A stretch of DNA of 64,000 nt from Acanthococcus lagerstroemiae (Eukaryota > Arthropoda > Insecta > Hemiptera > Eriococcidae). Shown in pieces: positions 45,261 through 56,109 of this stretch (its first letter is position 1; each line of letters starts with the position of its first letter). The stretch is taken from assembly GCA_031841125.1 (NCBI GenBank), contig CM063114.1:46149574-46213573 (forward strand), read 5' to 3'. Under the pieces are notes generated by a model. The model worked only from the letters and a program-made list of their open reading frames with translations, was not told the origin of the DNA and did no database searches. Both the position numbers and the translations under genes were made by a program.

Positions 45261-45709
45261 AACAAATCTGGAAGAATCTCAAAAGTCTCATTTAAGGATA
45301 AATGGTCTCAAAAAATTTCAATTTTGACTACATTGAGCTTGAACGAGTCTTAAAAAATGATATTAAAGGGATTTTAAACATGCTTATTAGAACGAGGATG
45401 CCTGGAAAAGCATTTAGATGTCTCCAAAAGTTCTAAGTTTCCCTAGTTTTTACTCAACATTCTCAAAATTATTATTTTTTTCTTTTTCTTTTTTTAGAGG
45501 AAAACTTGAGAAAATTTTGAAATTTGATTAAATATAAAATTTACTGAAAATTAAACAATTGTTAATTTGAAAAAAGTTTAAAATTTGGAAGTAGGGAAGT
45601 AATTTTTTTCAATTTTATTTTAAATCCCTGAGATTTTTAATACCATTTGACTATAATCTCTTTTAAACTAATTATAAAATAATTTCTAGTGTATTAAAGC
45701 ATTGAAATA

Positions 45710-46315
45710 TGTCGCAGTTTCTATAAAAAGGGGTAACTTTGTTGATCCAACGAATTTTGAGTTACGGATAGTACGTAATTGAGGAATGAATACCCGTTCC
45801 AAAGAGCTATCCGCGAGATCTGTAGCGTTTTTCTTTGCGGAGATACAAGCGGTCAAAGATGCGTGTAACGAGAATGCGCGAAAACACGTTTTTGAGAAAA
45901 ACGCGTCTAAAGTTAGACACACCTTTTTCTCCCACTCCTTCAAGCGGCCGTAACTCGCCGCGGAGTCACATTACCAGCCTCAACAAGGGCTTGTTGGAAA
46001 AGTAATTTTTCGCTCTTCTACGTGGTAACACTTCAGAACAACGGATTTATTCGTGAGCTCCAAAAACCCGCGAAGAAGCGACGCAGACATTTGCATTCTT
46101 TTCTCATTCTCTTTCATAATTCTCTTTCTCTCTCTCCCTCTTCTCTCTCTTACCCGTAAATTTTGTCTCTTTGCTATTGCGATGTTTTTTCTATAGAAAT
46201 CGACCAAAATCTCTAAATTTATTGTTTCAACCAGAAAATTTTGTTTTTCTTTTTTCGCGTTTTCTGAAACTTTTATCGACCAACAAAGTTACCCCTTTTT
46301 ATAGAATCTGCCACA
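45710..46315. mobile_element. TA-type MITE family M2, copy 2 (606 bp)
   Basis: Termini tgtcgcagtttctataaaaa and atagaatctgccaca are inverted. TA flanks both sides (45708-45709 and 46316-46317). Collinear with copy 1 at 33070-33676 over its full length. The TA duplication and structure fit a Tc1/mariner-type non-autonomous element. Confidence 0.9.
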
Positions 46316-46317
46316 TA

Positions 46318-47242
46318 TGTATAATAAAAATAAATTTAAAATTCTGTAAAAATGGAAAATTTTGTAAAAAATTAAAATTGGTAAGTTATATAAAGCTGAA
46401 TAAAATTTAAAGTTGAAAATCTGGCAACATTTTAAAATTTGGCAAAGTGCAGTAAGAATTGAAAATTTGGTGTGAAAAAATTTTATGTAGTTCTGAAATT
46501 TAATATTCTTTGGTAGAAAATGAAAAATTTAATAAGAAATTCATTTTTGTCAACGTTTTGAATTTTATTATAATTTTATAAATTTATATTTTATAAATTG
46601 TAAGAATTTTATGTTGTATAAAACTTACTTCTGTAATTTTTACCCAAAATTTATTCTGTACAATTTATAACAGTTCTAAATTTTATTAACATTAATTACA
46701 ATTTTATAAGTTCTTAAGTTCAATAGAACTTTTAAAACTTGTAAACATTTTATATCTTACAAAAAGTTTTTAATTTTTAGGAAATTTTTAATTTAGACTA
46801 GATACTAATTATACAAAATTCCTAATTCTACAAGAAATGTAAATGTTATAGATTTGTAAATGTTGGGAGTGTTGAAAATTTTTAAGTCGACTAAAATGTT
46901 GGTAAGGAAGCATGGTAATTCGGACATTTTTTAGACCAGTTTTCCTGGAAAACTAATTACTGAAAGAAAAATTATAATGTTCCAGAATAAACCAGTGGGA
47001 ATTTGTGGACAAAACCTGCGTTGTCGGAAAATAAAGGCTCTGAGAATGATTTTTCAAATTTTATCTTTCGTCTCAGTCATCCTCAACAATGGGAAAGATT
47101 GGGTCATATGTAGATGCAAGATGATTGGGATAAGTGAAAAATGTGTAAAATCGCCGTTATTAGAAAATTGCTATAGCAAAAATTATTAGCACCCTGAACA
47201 TTCTTTAACTGAAAATCCTGATAATTTTTAAACTCTGTTTTA
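46318..47242. other. very AT-rich low-complexity DNA
   Basis: Dominated by aaaattt, ttataa and aatttaaaa words to about 46.9 kb; no gene recognised. A 70-aa plus frame (46977-47189) has no known features. Confidence 0.55.
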
Positions 47243-47474
47243 CAAGAAAGGGGTAAGTCATATTTTGACGATTTTCTGATTATTTCCTGTTCTGATAGCA
47301 CTTTTTACGTAGAATCGACTACTAGTAACACTGATATTACACAATTACGCATGCTTCGACATGTTGCATGCGAAATTATGTAATGTCAGTGTTACCAGTC
47401 GATTCTGTGTGGAAAGTGCTATTAGAATTATAAATAATCAGAAAATCGACAAAATATAACTTACCCCCTTCTTG
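47243..47474. repeat. 232-bp near-perfect palindrome
   Basis: Left arm caagaaaggggtaagtcata, attttctgattattt, tagcacttt, gaatcgact, gtaacactgatatta; the right arm is the complement in inverted order to ttaccccctt-cttg. The loop lies near 47352 (gcatgcttcgacatgttgca). Either a fold-back MITE or a hairpin transcript locus; no target duplication was resolved. Confidence 0.85.
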
Positions 47475-50149
47475 AAAGACTGGGTTCTTTTACTACTCGT
47501 ATATAAATTTTAATAACAATTATTGTTGTAGAAATCTAGCGAAAAAGACCAGAATTCTCAATCAACGAATCCATGAAATAGCAACACGTGAGAACTCTTA
47601 TTGTAATTTTGCCCAGCAAATTTTTCTCAGTGGATTGGAGGCTCCATGTAGGTGTTTTTGGATTCACTGATTTCAAATATTTTGTCCGACGTGGTTCCGA
47701 TTTGAGTACTCAAAATGAAAATTCCACATTGGAGAAGCTGAATTGATTTGACTGGGGAAATGAAATACGATTGTCGAGGTATAATTATATCACTTGAATC
47801 ACCATTTCATGTCTCATCAGATTTCGGGTCGCCTCAAATTTTGATACCATTTTTTTCTAACATTTTGCTTGTAGAGCGGTTTAAATCAAAGTTTTACTAC
47901 AGGTTCTCCCCCCCCCCTATGAAAATCACGTATGTGTCTTAATCATCCCAAATTAACTTTTTTTTATTTTTTATTTTTTTATTTATTACATTCCTTTCTA
48001 AAAAAAACACTGAGAATTTCAGTATGTACTCAACACCACAAAGTGTTCAAGAAAGAACTGATTTTCGTTTCAAAATCTCAATTTTTTCACAATGTGAACC
48101 TTGCATATCATGTTTGGTGAATGATCCTCAAAGTATAAATAAGGATGATTTGATTTTTATTTTTCGTGTTACTGTTGAGTGTCAGTAAAGTGAACGTACA
48201 CTGAAACTGTGCGAAGGACTTGAAAAACGACTGTCCCAATCATCTTTAAGTTTTTTAAAATATTGGCTTGTATTTCTGAATGCTTTGCGAAATTCAATGT
48301 TAATATGTACAAGTTTTAAAACGGGTAGTTACTAAAAATAAAAAAAATGAACCAAATTAAAAATTTTCTAAAAAATTTAAAATTATGAAAAAATAGCATG
48401 CATAACGCATTTTATCAAATTTACAAAATAAAATCAAGTATTTAAAGATACCAAATTTGAGAGTTTGAATTACACGAAAATAAAAGGAAATTAAAAATGT
48501 CAAATTTACAAAATGTTGCAAAATTTTGATTTATTTTAGAATTTCTAATTACTTCTACAAGTACCTATAATTGCATCACATAAGTACCCGCAGGTGCTGA
48601 TAGAACTAAACTATCACTCTTATTAGTTTTTCTTTTTTCCTTGAGTTACTTTAAAATTATGTTACATGAATTGGTTCACTTGACAGAACTCAAAACTTCA
48701 ACACCAATAAATCTGAAAATTTGTAGTGACAGAAGATCATACAGTTACGCTAATGATATATAGTTATTGTACTCAAAACTTAGCTACAACTATCAGAAAC
48801 GTTCTTTAGTCTCAGTTTGGATTTGAGCCGGAAGTAGGACAGCCTTAATAAAGCACCAGCTTTATGACTCTCCTGCTGCTATCGTTCTGTCAGGCCACCA
48901 AGCTCCTGTAGTTTCTTCAAAGAATAGCGTAATTCGGTAACGACCAAACTTTTTCAATCGATGAAGATAAATAAAAATATCTGTTTCAAACCTAGGCGAC
49001 GGTCTTTAACAAAGAAAAAAAATAAAAATTCACCCCGAACTGACTGGAAGTCTGCATGCCTTCATCGATGTTGATGCTGTTTTCCTCGTCGACATCTCAG
49101 GCCTCTTCTTAATTCTGTTTACGACGACAATGATCAAAGTAAACGATACCGTATAGTTAATTTTGTTTATTTTTCCGAACGTTTTTCTTTTGTTTTTGCA
49201 ATAGCCATGCATCCTCGTTCTTCAAAACAGCCTTTGACGAACCTTTGTTCGATATAATACATAGGAAATGCTAACCGGAACGCTGGTCTGGATAGGAGGA
49301 AACGTCATGGGAATGGAAACCACCAAGTATATTTTTAGTGAACAGACAATGAGAGAAAAAAGAGGAAATTAGAACGTCTTTAAAGCTTTTGGTAAATATA
49401 GAACGAGAATCACCTTTGGTCGAAATTAGAAGTAACGGTTACGCTGTTTGTTTTCGGTTCATTACGATTCCTGCGGCAAGAACCGAATAAATTGATCGGT
49501 TCTGAATTGATTTTGAAAAACAGTTTCCAAATCCGAGTGTGTGGAGCTTTGCCGAATTCGTTAGAAAATTCAGTTCGAGCTTTCTGCTTCGTAAATAACT
49601 AATTGGGGCGGAATAATTTATTTTGAGAATTTGAAACTTCGAACATTCTTTTCTTTTCAAAAATACCAATACTCGTATTCAGTAGATAGTACCATAAAGT
49701 GGGGTAACTTCGGATTTGTGGGGAATTCTGGACATTGATAGAACTAAAGTAATACTAGTTAGATGCGTTACTTCTTCGTTAACTAGGATGTCAAATAAAA
49801 ACTGAGACTTGCAGCTACACTGTCATGTAGTGAAACAGGATGTTCCAGTTGCAATGTACAAAACCGGCAATGTCCGGGGTTCCTTCTCAAATCTGAAGTC
49901 ACCCCTGCTAACAGTACCTAGTTTATTTGATAAAACGTTTTCAATTACGAGTATCATCCCTCCCCTTAACTGCAGCGTCTTCGGGTTAATGTTACAAACT
50001 TCACGGCTCAAGTAATACCGCATAGTAATTCGTTACAATGGGTGTTCTAATTGGTTGATGGTTATAGTCTTGTGGCCAATCCTTGGTAAATAATGGTGAC
50101 CTGTTGATTCCTCTGCACCAAGAACAATTTAAAAATAGCAAATACATGC
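47475..50149. other. no gene recognised; scattered satellite words
   Basis: 47.63-47.96 kb contains gattcactgatttcaaatat, gtggttccgatttgagtact and ctcatcagatttcgggtc, remnants of the ~145-bp satellite. 48.2-48.6 kb is AT-rich. 49.2-49.65 kb is slightly CpG-richer. Frames of 60-76 aa show no domain. Confidence 0.45.
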
Positions 50150-51214
50150 GTCCCAAAAAACAATAAACTGAAATGGACGGACCCCCTATTGGGGTCATTT
50201 AAAACGAAATAGACCACACGGTGGTAAATGATTTGAATGTAGTAAAAGACGTAACAATCCTGCCAGGATTTAAATTTAAGTCGGACCATCGATTATGTAG
50301 AGAGAGAATAGAGGTGGAAAAAAGGAATAAATGTAAATAATATTACAGAAGGAAGGAAAATCATCACAGGCCACAAAATGGAGGAAACTGAGGCAAGTTT
50401 GATGGCGGAGATAGGATATATTAATGAACAACAATTCAAATGGTCAATACCAGGACTATATAATAAGACAGTGGAGATAACTAGGGAGACTGAAAATCAG
50501 CTCAGTAAAAGCAAGCACTAGGTAAAAATAATGGATGATGAATTAACCAAAAAATAAAATAAAAATAATAGAAAACAGAGGCAAATTAAAAAAAAAAAAA
50601 AAAAAAAGTAATAAATGAGTGAGGCAAAATATTAAACTACTACTAACTGAAGGGAAAGTTTAAAATAAAATAAGGGACAATGTCAACAGTTTAGAACTAA
50701 ACAAGGTTGAGGAGATCCTGAGGGACAGCCTGTCAAGTGGAAAAATGAGGAAGAACTGAGTATAAGGAAGAGTTCAATAACAAACCTGAAAAATGAATCG
50801 GGGGAGGGGATAATGGAGGCGGCTACTCGGTTCTACAAGAATCTGTATGAGGACAAGGAAGGAAGTGAGGGTCAGAATCAACACCCCATAAACATTACAT
50901 GGGTAAAGGAAGATGGAATTCCAAAAAACGTGTAAGAGGAGGTGAGAAAAACTTTGAGAGAAGTGAAAAAAGACAGAGCTCCATGACCGGACAAAATAGG
51001 TGGTAACATACTAGAAAGTTTTAGTGTGGAACTAACATAAACTCTCACCACAATTTTTAATAGAATGACAGAAGAAGAAACTATTCCAAACCATTGGAAG
51101 ACTGCAGAAATTATCTTAATCTACAAAGAAGGGGACAAAAATGACCGGTATCTAAAAAATTATAGATCTATTAGTCTAACAGCACGCATCAGCAAAATCT
51201 TCATTAAAATAATA
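50150..51214 (+). pseudogene. RTE-type LINE fragment (endonuclease end to start of RT)
   Basis: From about 50160 the frame reads NEIDHTVVNDLNVVKDV then FKFKSDHRLCRERI. This is the C-terminal signature of the APE-type endonuclease (IDH/Y..., SDHR/N). After a linker with A-rich insertions (poly-A at 50587-50607) comes ATRFYKNLYED, EEVRKTLREVKKDRAP (stop) PDKIGG, then NHWKTAEIILIYKEGDKN and NYRSISLTARISKIF. That is the N-terminal start of the reverse transcriptase. The copy stops abruptly at 51214, where a CAGGGTG-type end begins. Several stops make it inactive. RTE assignment rests on the similarity of the shared RT start to the better preserved fragment at 56.1 kb. Confidence 0.75.
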
Positions 51215-51992
51215 CAGGGTGCCTCTTTTGCAATGACCCCCCTTCCACGTGGTTAGTAGGCAACCTCCACCGATAATATGTAGATAGGTTTGCATACTCT
51301 TACCTTTGAGGGGGCTGAGTTATAGTCAAATTTTGAACGTTTTCTATTTTCAAAATTTTTCTTCCTTCTCACAACTGGAGAAAAATGGTACCAGTAGGTA
51401 ATAATCGAGGGCAGTTGTGGTAACCACAGAAAAAAATGGTCGGAATCCGTTCAGCAGGATGCTCATAAAATAAATTTTAGTACAAATTATATCGGAAAAT
51501 TTTTATATTTTTTCAATTTCCCGTGAAACTTGCCCTTTTAAGCTACTGTTTTTTTTTATTTGCAATAGATTGTACATTAAATGTCTCATGAAAAAGGTCT
51601 TGAGCGATTTTCTTAAATCCGGATTAGAACTACTCAAAATGAAGTTCAAGGTATCCCCGTTAAGAATTATTGCAGATGCATAGACCTTATGAAGATAATC
51701 AAAATTTTTCCACAGCTCATATCGTCAACGTGAATCATCAAAATCACTTCGAACACAGATCATATCGAAGTACCGCGTATCTGCCAGACACTGATAAAAA
51801 AGTGAAACTCTCACGTCTTACAACAGACCAGATATATGACTTCAAAATTTTGATCATTAATTAGCACTTGACCAATAAGCGGCATTTTACTTTAAATAAT
51901 CAGATTTTGAGACCACTGCATAGGGTACACTTCGTTTGACTAAAAACCTTGGGATCCTTCTCCTCCCTGGATGGGTGTATAACCACTGTACT
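51215..51992. other. insert with a CAGGGTG-type left end
   Basis: Begins cagggtgcctcttttgcaat exactly where the LINE reading frame ends. No matching inverted right end was found before 52 kb. The interior is AT-rich; a 64-aa frame (51670-51864) has no known domain. Confidence 0.4.
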
Positions 51993-52000
51993 AGATGGCT

Positions 52001-52150
52001 CAGTGGCGTATCTAGCCTAGTATTCAGGGAGGGGTGTGATCCTGATCAAAAATTTGGTAATGGGGAGGGGGTAAAGGGGTGGCTAAAATTAGAAAAATCA
52101 CAATTTGACGAAATCGCTGAGAGGGTCCAGACCTCCTGGCTATGTCACTG
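52001..52150. mobile_element. hAT MITE family M1, copy 3 (150 bp)
   Basis: Ends cagtggcgtatctagccta and ctggctatgtcactg are inverted. A perfect 8-bp duplication agatggct flanks it (51993-52000 and 52151-52158). The interior shares ctgatcaaaaa, ctaaaattagaaaaatcac and gggtccagacctcc with copies 1 and 2. Confidence 0.92.
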
Positions 52151-52158
52151 AGATGGCT

Positions 52159-53200
52159 TCTTATAGTGTGAAATCGAGGGCAGATGGTTTACCTCGAGCA
52201 TCAATGGGAGGGGGGCCATACTGTCAATTTCCCCTGCAGAATAAAACTCATACTCTGTGCGAAGTCGAGACCCATCTTGTACAATTTCCATCACAATATC
52301 TCCACTGTGGAGCCACTCGTAAATCGACGTTTTCGCGATTAGGCCGAGCTACTGATGTTGAAAATGTCGCCATATTTTCGGTATTTCTTTGTCCGTCGTC
52401 TTGATAGTCGCAAATATTCAAACAGAAATGTTTTCCAGTACAAGGTGCAACTCATCATATTTCGGTGACACTCGAGCGCTTTAAAATAATCTCCGCAAAA
52501 CGAATTCAGCGATTCTGGATGAACGAGGGCCATTAGCGTATTATCTCGCTGAAATAGCGCTCGTATACGCTGCTGCACTTAGCGCAGAAAAGAAACGGAT
52601 TTTTAAGGGGCACGAACTCCAGGAACCCATTTTGTATGCGTTGAAATCTTTCAACTGCGAACGCACTCGCTTTTCTTTTCCGACTGCGCGGAATTTCATT
52701 TCCGTGTACGGACTATTTACGAAGACGCGACGTCCGGATTTTTGTCTGTATTCGGAATTCCTTATGAACAAGGGCGACAGAGAAGGTCTGAGGTAAAGGG
52801 AGACGGCGAGCGCAGTACTCTCGTATGTAGCATACTCGTGTCGCTCTGGCATTGCTACTGTATACAGAACTGAACCCGGCTTTTGTTAGAGTTAGTTGTG
52901 GTCTGGAAATCTTCTCAGGCTTTCGGTGCACCTTAAACGCCGCAGACTTTGATTTTCCTGATGAGATTAGTAGTGTGGCAAGAATAAGGGGTTGAAATCA
53001 GAGCTTAGACTGAAAACTGATCGAGATTTGTCAAGACTCATTCACACTTCCCAAGAGTCTTAAGGGAATCGTCAGTCTTTATTTAAGATTTTTGGAGACT
53101 GTTGAGTGATGGTGCTCAAAAAATCAATCTTTAAACCCCCATAAGGGTGTGAGGTCCCGAGGTGATGACTGGAATTAAAAGCTCACCTTACATCTGTTTT
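52159..53200. other. CpG-richer DNA, no gene recognised
   Basis: 52.3-52.95 kb is CpG-rich, with overlapping frames on both strands (103, 99 and 79 aa) that carry no recognisable domain. 53.0-53.12 kb has TTTAAGACT-type words. Confidence 0.45.
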
Positions 53201-53228
53201 CATTGCTCGTCCCTGAGGATCCCTGCCT

Positions 53229-53420
53229 TCACGTTTTCCGTCCATGCACTCTCCTGTGGCTGATCATCCTGATCCTCGATCCAATCAGTCGACCGCAGCT
53301 GGGGCAAGTGCTAGGTGTGTCTCCGGGTCTTCCAGTTCTTGGTCGTTGTTGACAGTCGAAAATTCCGCTACTTTGGTGGGCTGCTTTTCTCCAAGCGCTT
53401 CGGTCCTCGAACAACTCCTC
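53229..53420 (-). pseudogene. LINE ORF2 C-terminus with zinc-finger-like motif
   Basis: The minus-strand frame reads EDRSAWRKAAHQSSGIF, then after about 20 residues CPSCGRLIGSRIRMISH and RRVH. The DRSxWR block followed by a CxxCGRxxxSRIxxxSHxRxH finger is a recurring C-terminal end of animal LINE polyproteins. The frame ends soon after the finger, as expected for the protein end. No reverse transcriptase is attached, so it is a 5'-truncated copy. Clade not assigned. Confidence 0.7.
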
Positions 53421-53659
53421 TCAGTTATTGTGCAAATTGGCATTCTTCAGCGTCATGTAACCCCATTTCAAACTGCCCTTAATCCAAAAAATTGGATGTG
53501 TGGGAAATCAATAAGCAATAACTTTTTGAAAATTTTTGATACGTGGCAAGCCTGAACATACCTTCATGGGGTATGCTTTACTGAAAACTTGTTTCACAGC
53601 GGTGTAGCCTGAGATACAAGCGTTGAAGTGAAGATACGTCGCGGGTAGACTCAGAGCAG

Positions 53660-54560
53660 GTTGGAATGGGGCTTCTAATTGAAAAACTATGATTTTTCTT
53701 CAAGTCATTACAATATTGCTAAATGAAAAATTCATCGCCAAAAGGCAGTAAGTTCGTTAGCCATGTATCCTAGTTCCAAAATGCAATAAGTTCAGTTTTA
53801 GGAGTTCTCATTAGCTTATATTCTGGAGAATATTCTAATTCAGAAAATGAAGTTTCCACGTTGTATCCGTTAAGGTTAACGAAAGTTTTTGTCAAAAATG
53901 GGAGAAAAGGAAATTAGAGATGAAATCTGTGAAACATTTCTGGTACTTTCTCAACAGTTTCGAAGTATGGACTCAGTGAGTTTTGGAAAAGTAGTTTTAC
54001 AAATGTAATTACAACTTTTAATTGCGAGGCTTAGATTTCGGCCACCTGAATGCAAAATATGATGATGGGATCTTCGAATTGAATGGACCGCTATTCTGAC
54101 ACTTTGATTTGCCACGTCAAGTCGGCTTTGCCTTTTATCAAGGGAAATTTCAGTTTCGGAAGCTGAAATCAAGATCTGGCCAAGAATCGATTGCAATACT
54201 CGTAATAAACGACCCAACCTTCAATCTGTTATTTTGTTCGATTGTTCCAAGCCAAGCGATTTTCGCCAATCTGAAGGATGAAATTTTCATTCTGGGACCC
54301 ATTTTTTCGTATCTTTACTTCAGAAAGTTCAAAGTTGGTATGACCTTGCCTCTGTTGGAGAGCAGGTTTTCCGATTCACCTAAAAATAAAACATTACAAC
54401 TTCAAAATCCTCCATGGTTCCTTTTCCCTTCTCAGCCTCGATTGTTCTAACTTCTAACTGCACCTGTCGGTTTATAATTCTCACTTCCTAGCTCTAATAA
54501 GGATTGGATCCTCAACTGAAAATAAGAGAAAAACGATCAGTCATCAGATTCTGATCTGAT
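53660..54560. repeat. degenerate satellite remnants
   Basis: Words include gaagtatggactcagtgagt, ttcgaattgaatggaccg, cagtttcggaagctgaaatc and ttcattctgggaccc, following the loose order of the ~145-bp family, much decayed. The 113-aa plus frame (54109-54450) lies in this DNA and is not supported as a gene. Confidence 0.4.
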
Positions 54561-54919
54561 CTCCTTCTGATGCCGAATATACAGGAAGGGCAACTATCTG
54601 TTTCAGAAAGAGAAATTTAAATTGAAAATGCTTTAAAAATACTGAAGAAGTCGTACAAGAGTCTCAAACCGGTATGAGTTTTACTCAGTCTTTGTTTTAA
54701 AGATTTTGTCATGCGACACTTCTCATAGATGAAGTCTCGCACAGATTTAGTAATATTTTTCTAATTCAGGAATAGTCATGTAGGGTGTTCTTATTGAATT
54801 ATTTCACGTAGCTTTGATTTTACGTTCTTTTAAGGATGTCGAAAGGGTCGGTATGACAGTCGCACCCAATTCGAAAAATATTTCAAAGAATTAAAAGCGT
54901 CTTGACGCTCACATTTCAT

Positions 54920-55226
54920 TTTGCACCAAGAGTCTCGAAAAGTTCCAGCAGAGGCAACTCCAGAAAATCTTCATATCAAGTGGCAGGACAACGTTAAGAG
55001 TCTCGGAACTAGCAAAGTACGACGAAACAGAGCAGATCTTAGCTAGAGCCCAGTTAAGGTGGGTCAGGCATGTTGGGAGAACGCTTGACGAACAACTCCC
55101 GAGGCAGATACTCTGTGGAGCTATTGTGCAGGGCTGGAGAAATCAAGGCGGGTAAATAAAGAGATACAAAGACATGCTTCACATGACGCTGAAGAATGCC
55201 AATGTGCATAGTAACTGTGAGGAGTT
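54920..55226 (+). pseudogene. LINE ORF2 C-terminal domain fragment
   Basis: The plus strand reads KSLEKFQQRQLQKIFISSG, then ELAKYDETEQILARAQLRW, VRHVGRTLDEQLPRQILCG and a basic linker. This order (LExFxxRxLxxI, then QLRWxxHVxR, then LPxxxxYG) is the conserved region behind the reverse transcriptase in a widespread group of animal LINEs. The frame stops at an in-frame TAA near 55153 and the homology meets an oppositely oriented R1-type fragment at 55227. Truncated at both ends. Confidence 0.7.
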
Positions 55227-55863
55227 AGCTTAACCCCTGGTGGTAGTGCCAGCCTCAGCATTCCGTTGGAGGCGACGTTCCATAAGGTAGGCCCGAGTAC
55301 TGATCCCTGTGGAACGCCTCAGGTCATCTCCATCGTGACGGGTCCGGCCCTCGACTCCATCTCTGTTCGGCGGCCGTCGAAGTAACTCCGTATGATGCGC
55401 ACGAGGTAACCAGGTACCCGCGCCAACTCCAACGCCTCCATGATACGCGTATACGGAATCGAGTTGAACGCGTTCTTGATGTCGATCGAGGCTGACCGCC
55501 GCGCAAAACTCCCGCCGGCGGATCGCCTCTTCTGCGCCAGACTCTTCAACTTCAGCGCGGCGTCCGCAGTTAAGCGGCCAGTTCTGAATCCGCACTGACT
55601 GCTCGGAATCGTCTTTCACCTCCGAAAGTGCTCCTCCAATCTATCCACGGTGGTACGCTCAAACACCTTGCCGACGGTGTCGAGCAGGCAAATAGGCCGG
55701 TACGAGGACGGCTAGCCATTTGGCTTTCCTGACTTCTTGATCAGTGCCAGCCGGCGCGCCGTCTTCCATCTGCTCGAAAATGTCCCCTTCTGCAGTGCGT
55801 CAGAAGGGACGGGTCTGCTCGGTGGACTACTTCCCAGACGACGCTGGGAATCGTGTCCGGATG
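55227..55863 (-). pseudogene. R1-clade LINE reverse transcriptase fragment
   Basis: Read on the minus strand: PDTIPSVVWEVVHRADPSLL; a frameshift; SSRWKTARRLALIKKSGKP; a stop; SYRPICLLDTVGKVFERTTV; DRLEEHF; then SIDIKNAFNSIPYTRIMEAL, VPGYLVRIIRSYFDGR and, after a stop, GVPQGSVLGPTLWNV. These are reverse-transcriptase blocks 0 to 4 in order. The GVPQGSVLGP and KNAFN forms are characteristic of the R1 clade. The copy ends just before the FADD active-site block. At least three lesions make it inactive. R1-clade elements are mainly known from arthropods, which supports the host assignment. Confidence 0.85.
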
Positions 55864-55917
55864 GTACTTTACCTTATTCCTGACGCAAGGAAATCTGAGC
55901 TTATTTTTCCTCCCTTG

Positions 55918-56071
55918 AATTTACGTTTTTCTTGTCTCGGTTTCCGGTTCATTGGTGGAGCGTATCACAATACACGCATGTCAGAGTGGCTCTCCGCGCA
56001 TCGCACCCCTGGCCCCGGAAACTACCTTTTCGAGTATCGCATCAGAGACCAGAGAGACGTCTTGAGGCTGG
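55918..56071 (+). repeat. 154-bp direct repeat, left copy
   Basis: Begins aatttacgtttttcttgtct and runs through ttccggttcattggtggagc, atgtcagagtggctctccgc and tttcgagtatcgcatcagag to cttgaggctgg. The right copy is at 57571-57724 with about four mismatches and no gaps. The two copies bracket an RTE fragment. Confidence 0.92.
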
Positions 56072-56109
56072 CTTTCAACGGTGTCACCTCCTTGGGTCTT
56101 CCCCCCAGC

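Noticed and set aside
50587..50607. Poly-A as the tail of a processed pseudogene
   Set aside because: LINE reading frames continue on both sides; more likely simple-sequence expansion inside the dead LINE.
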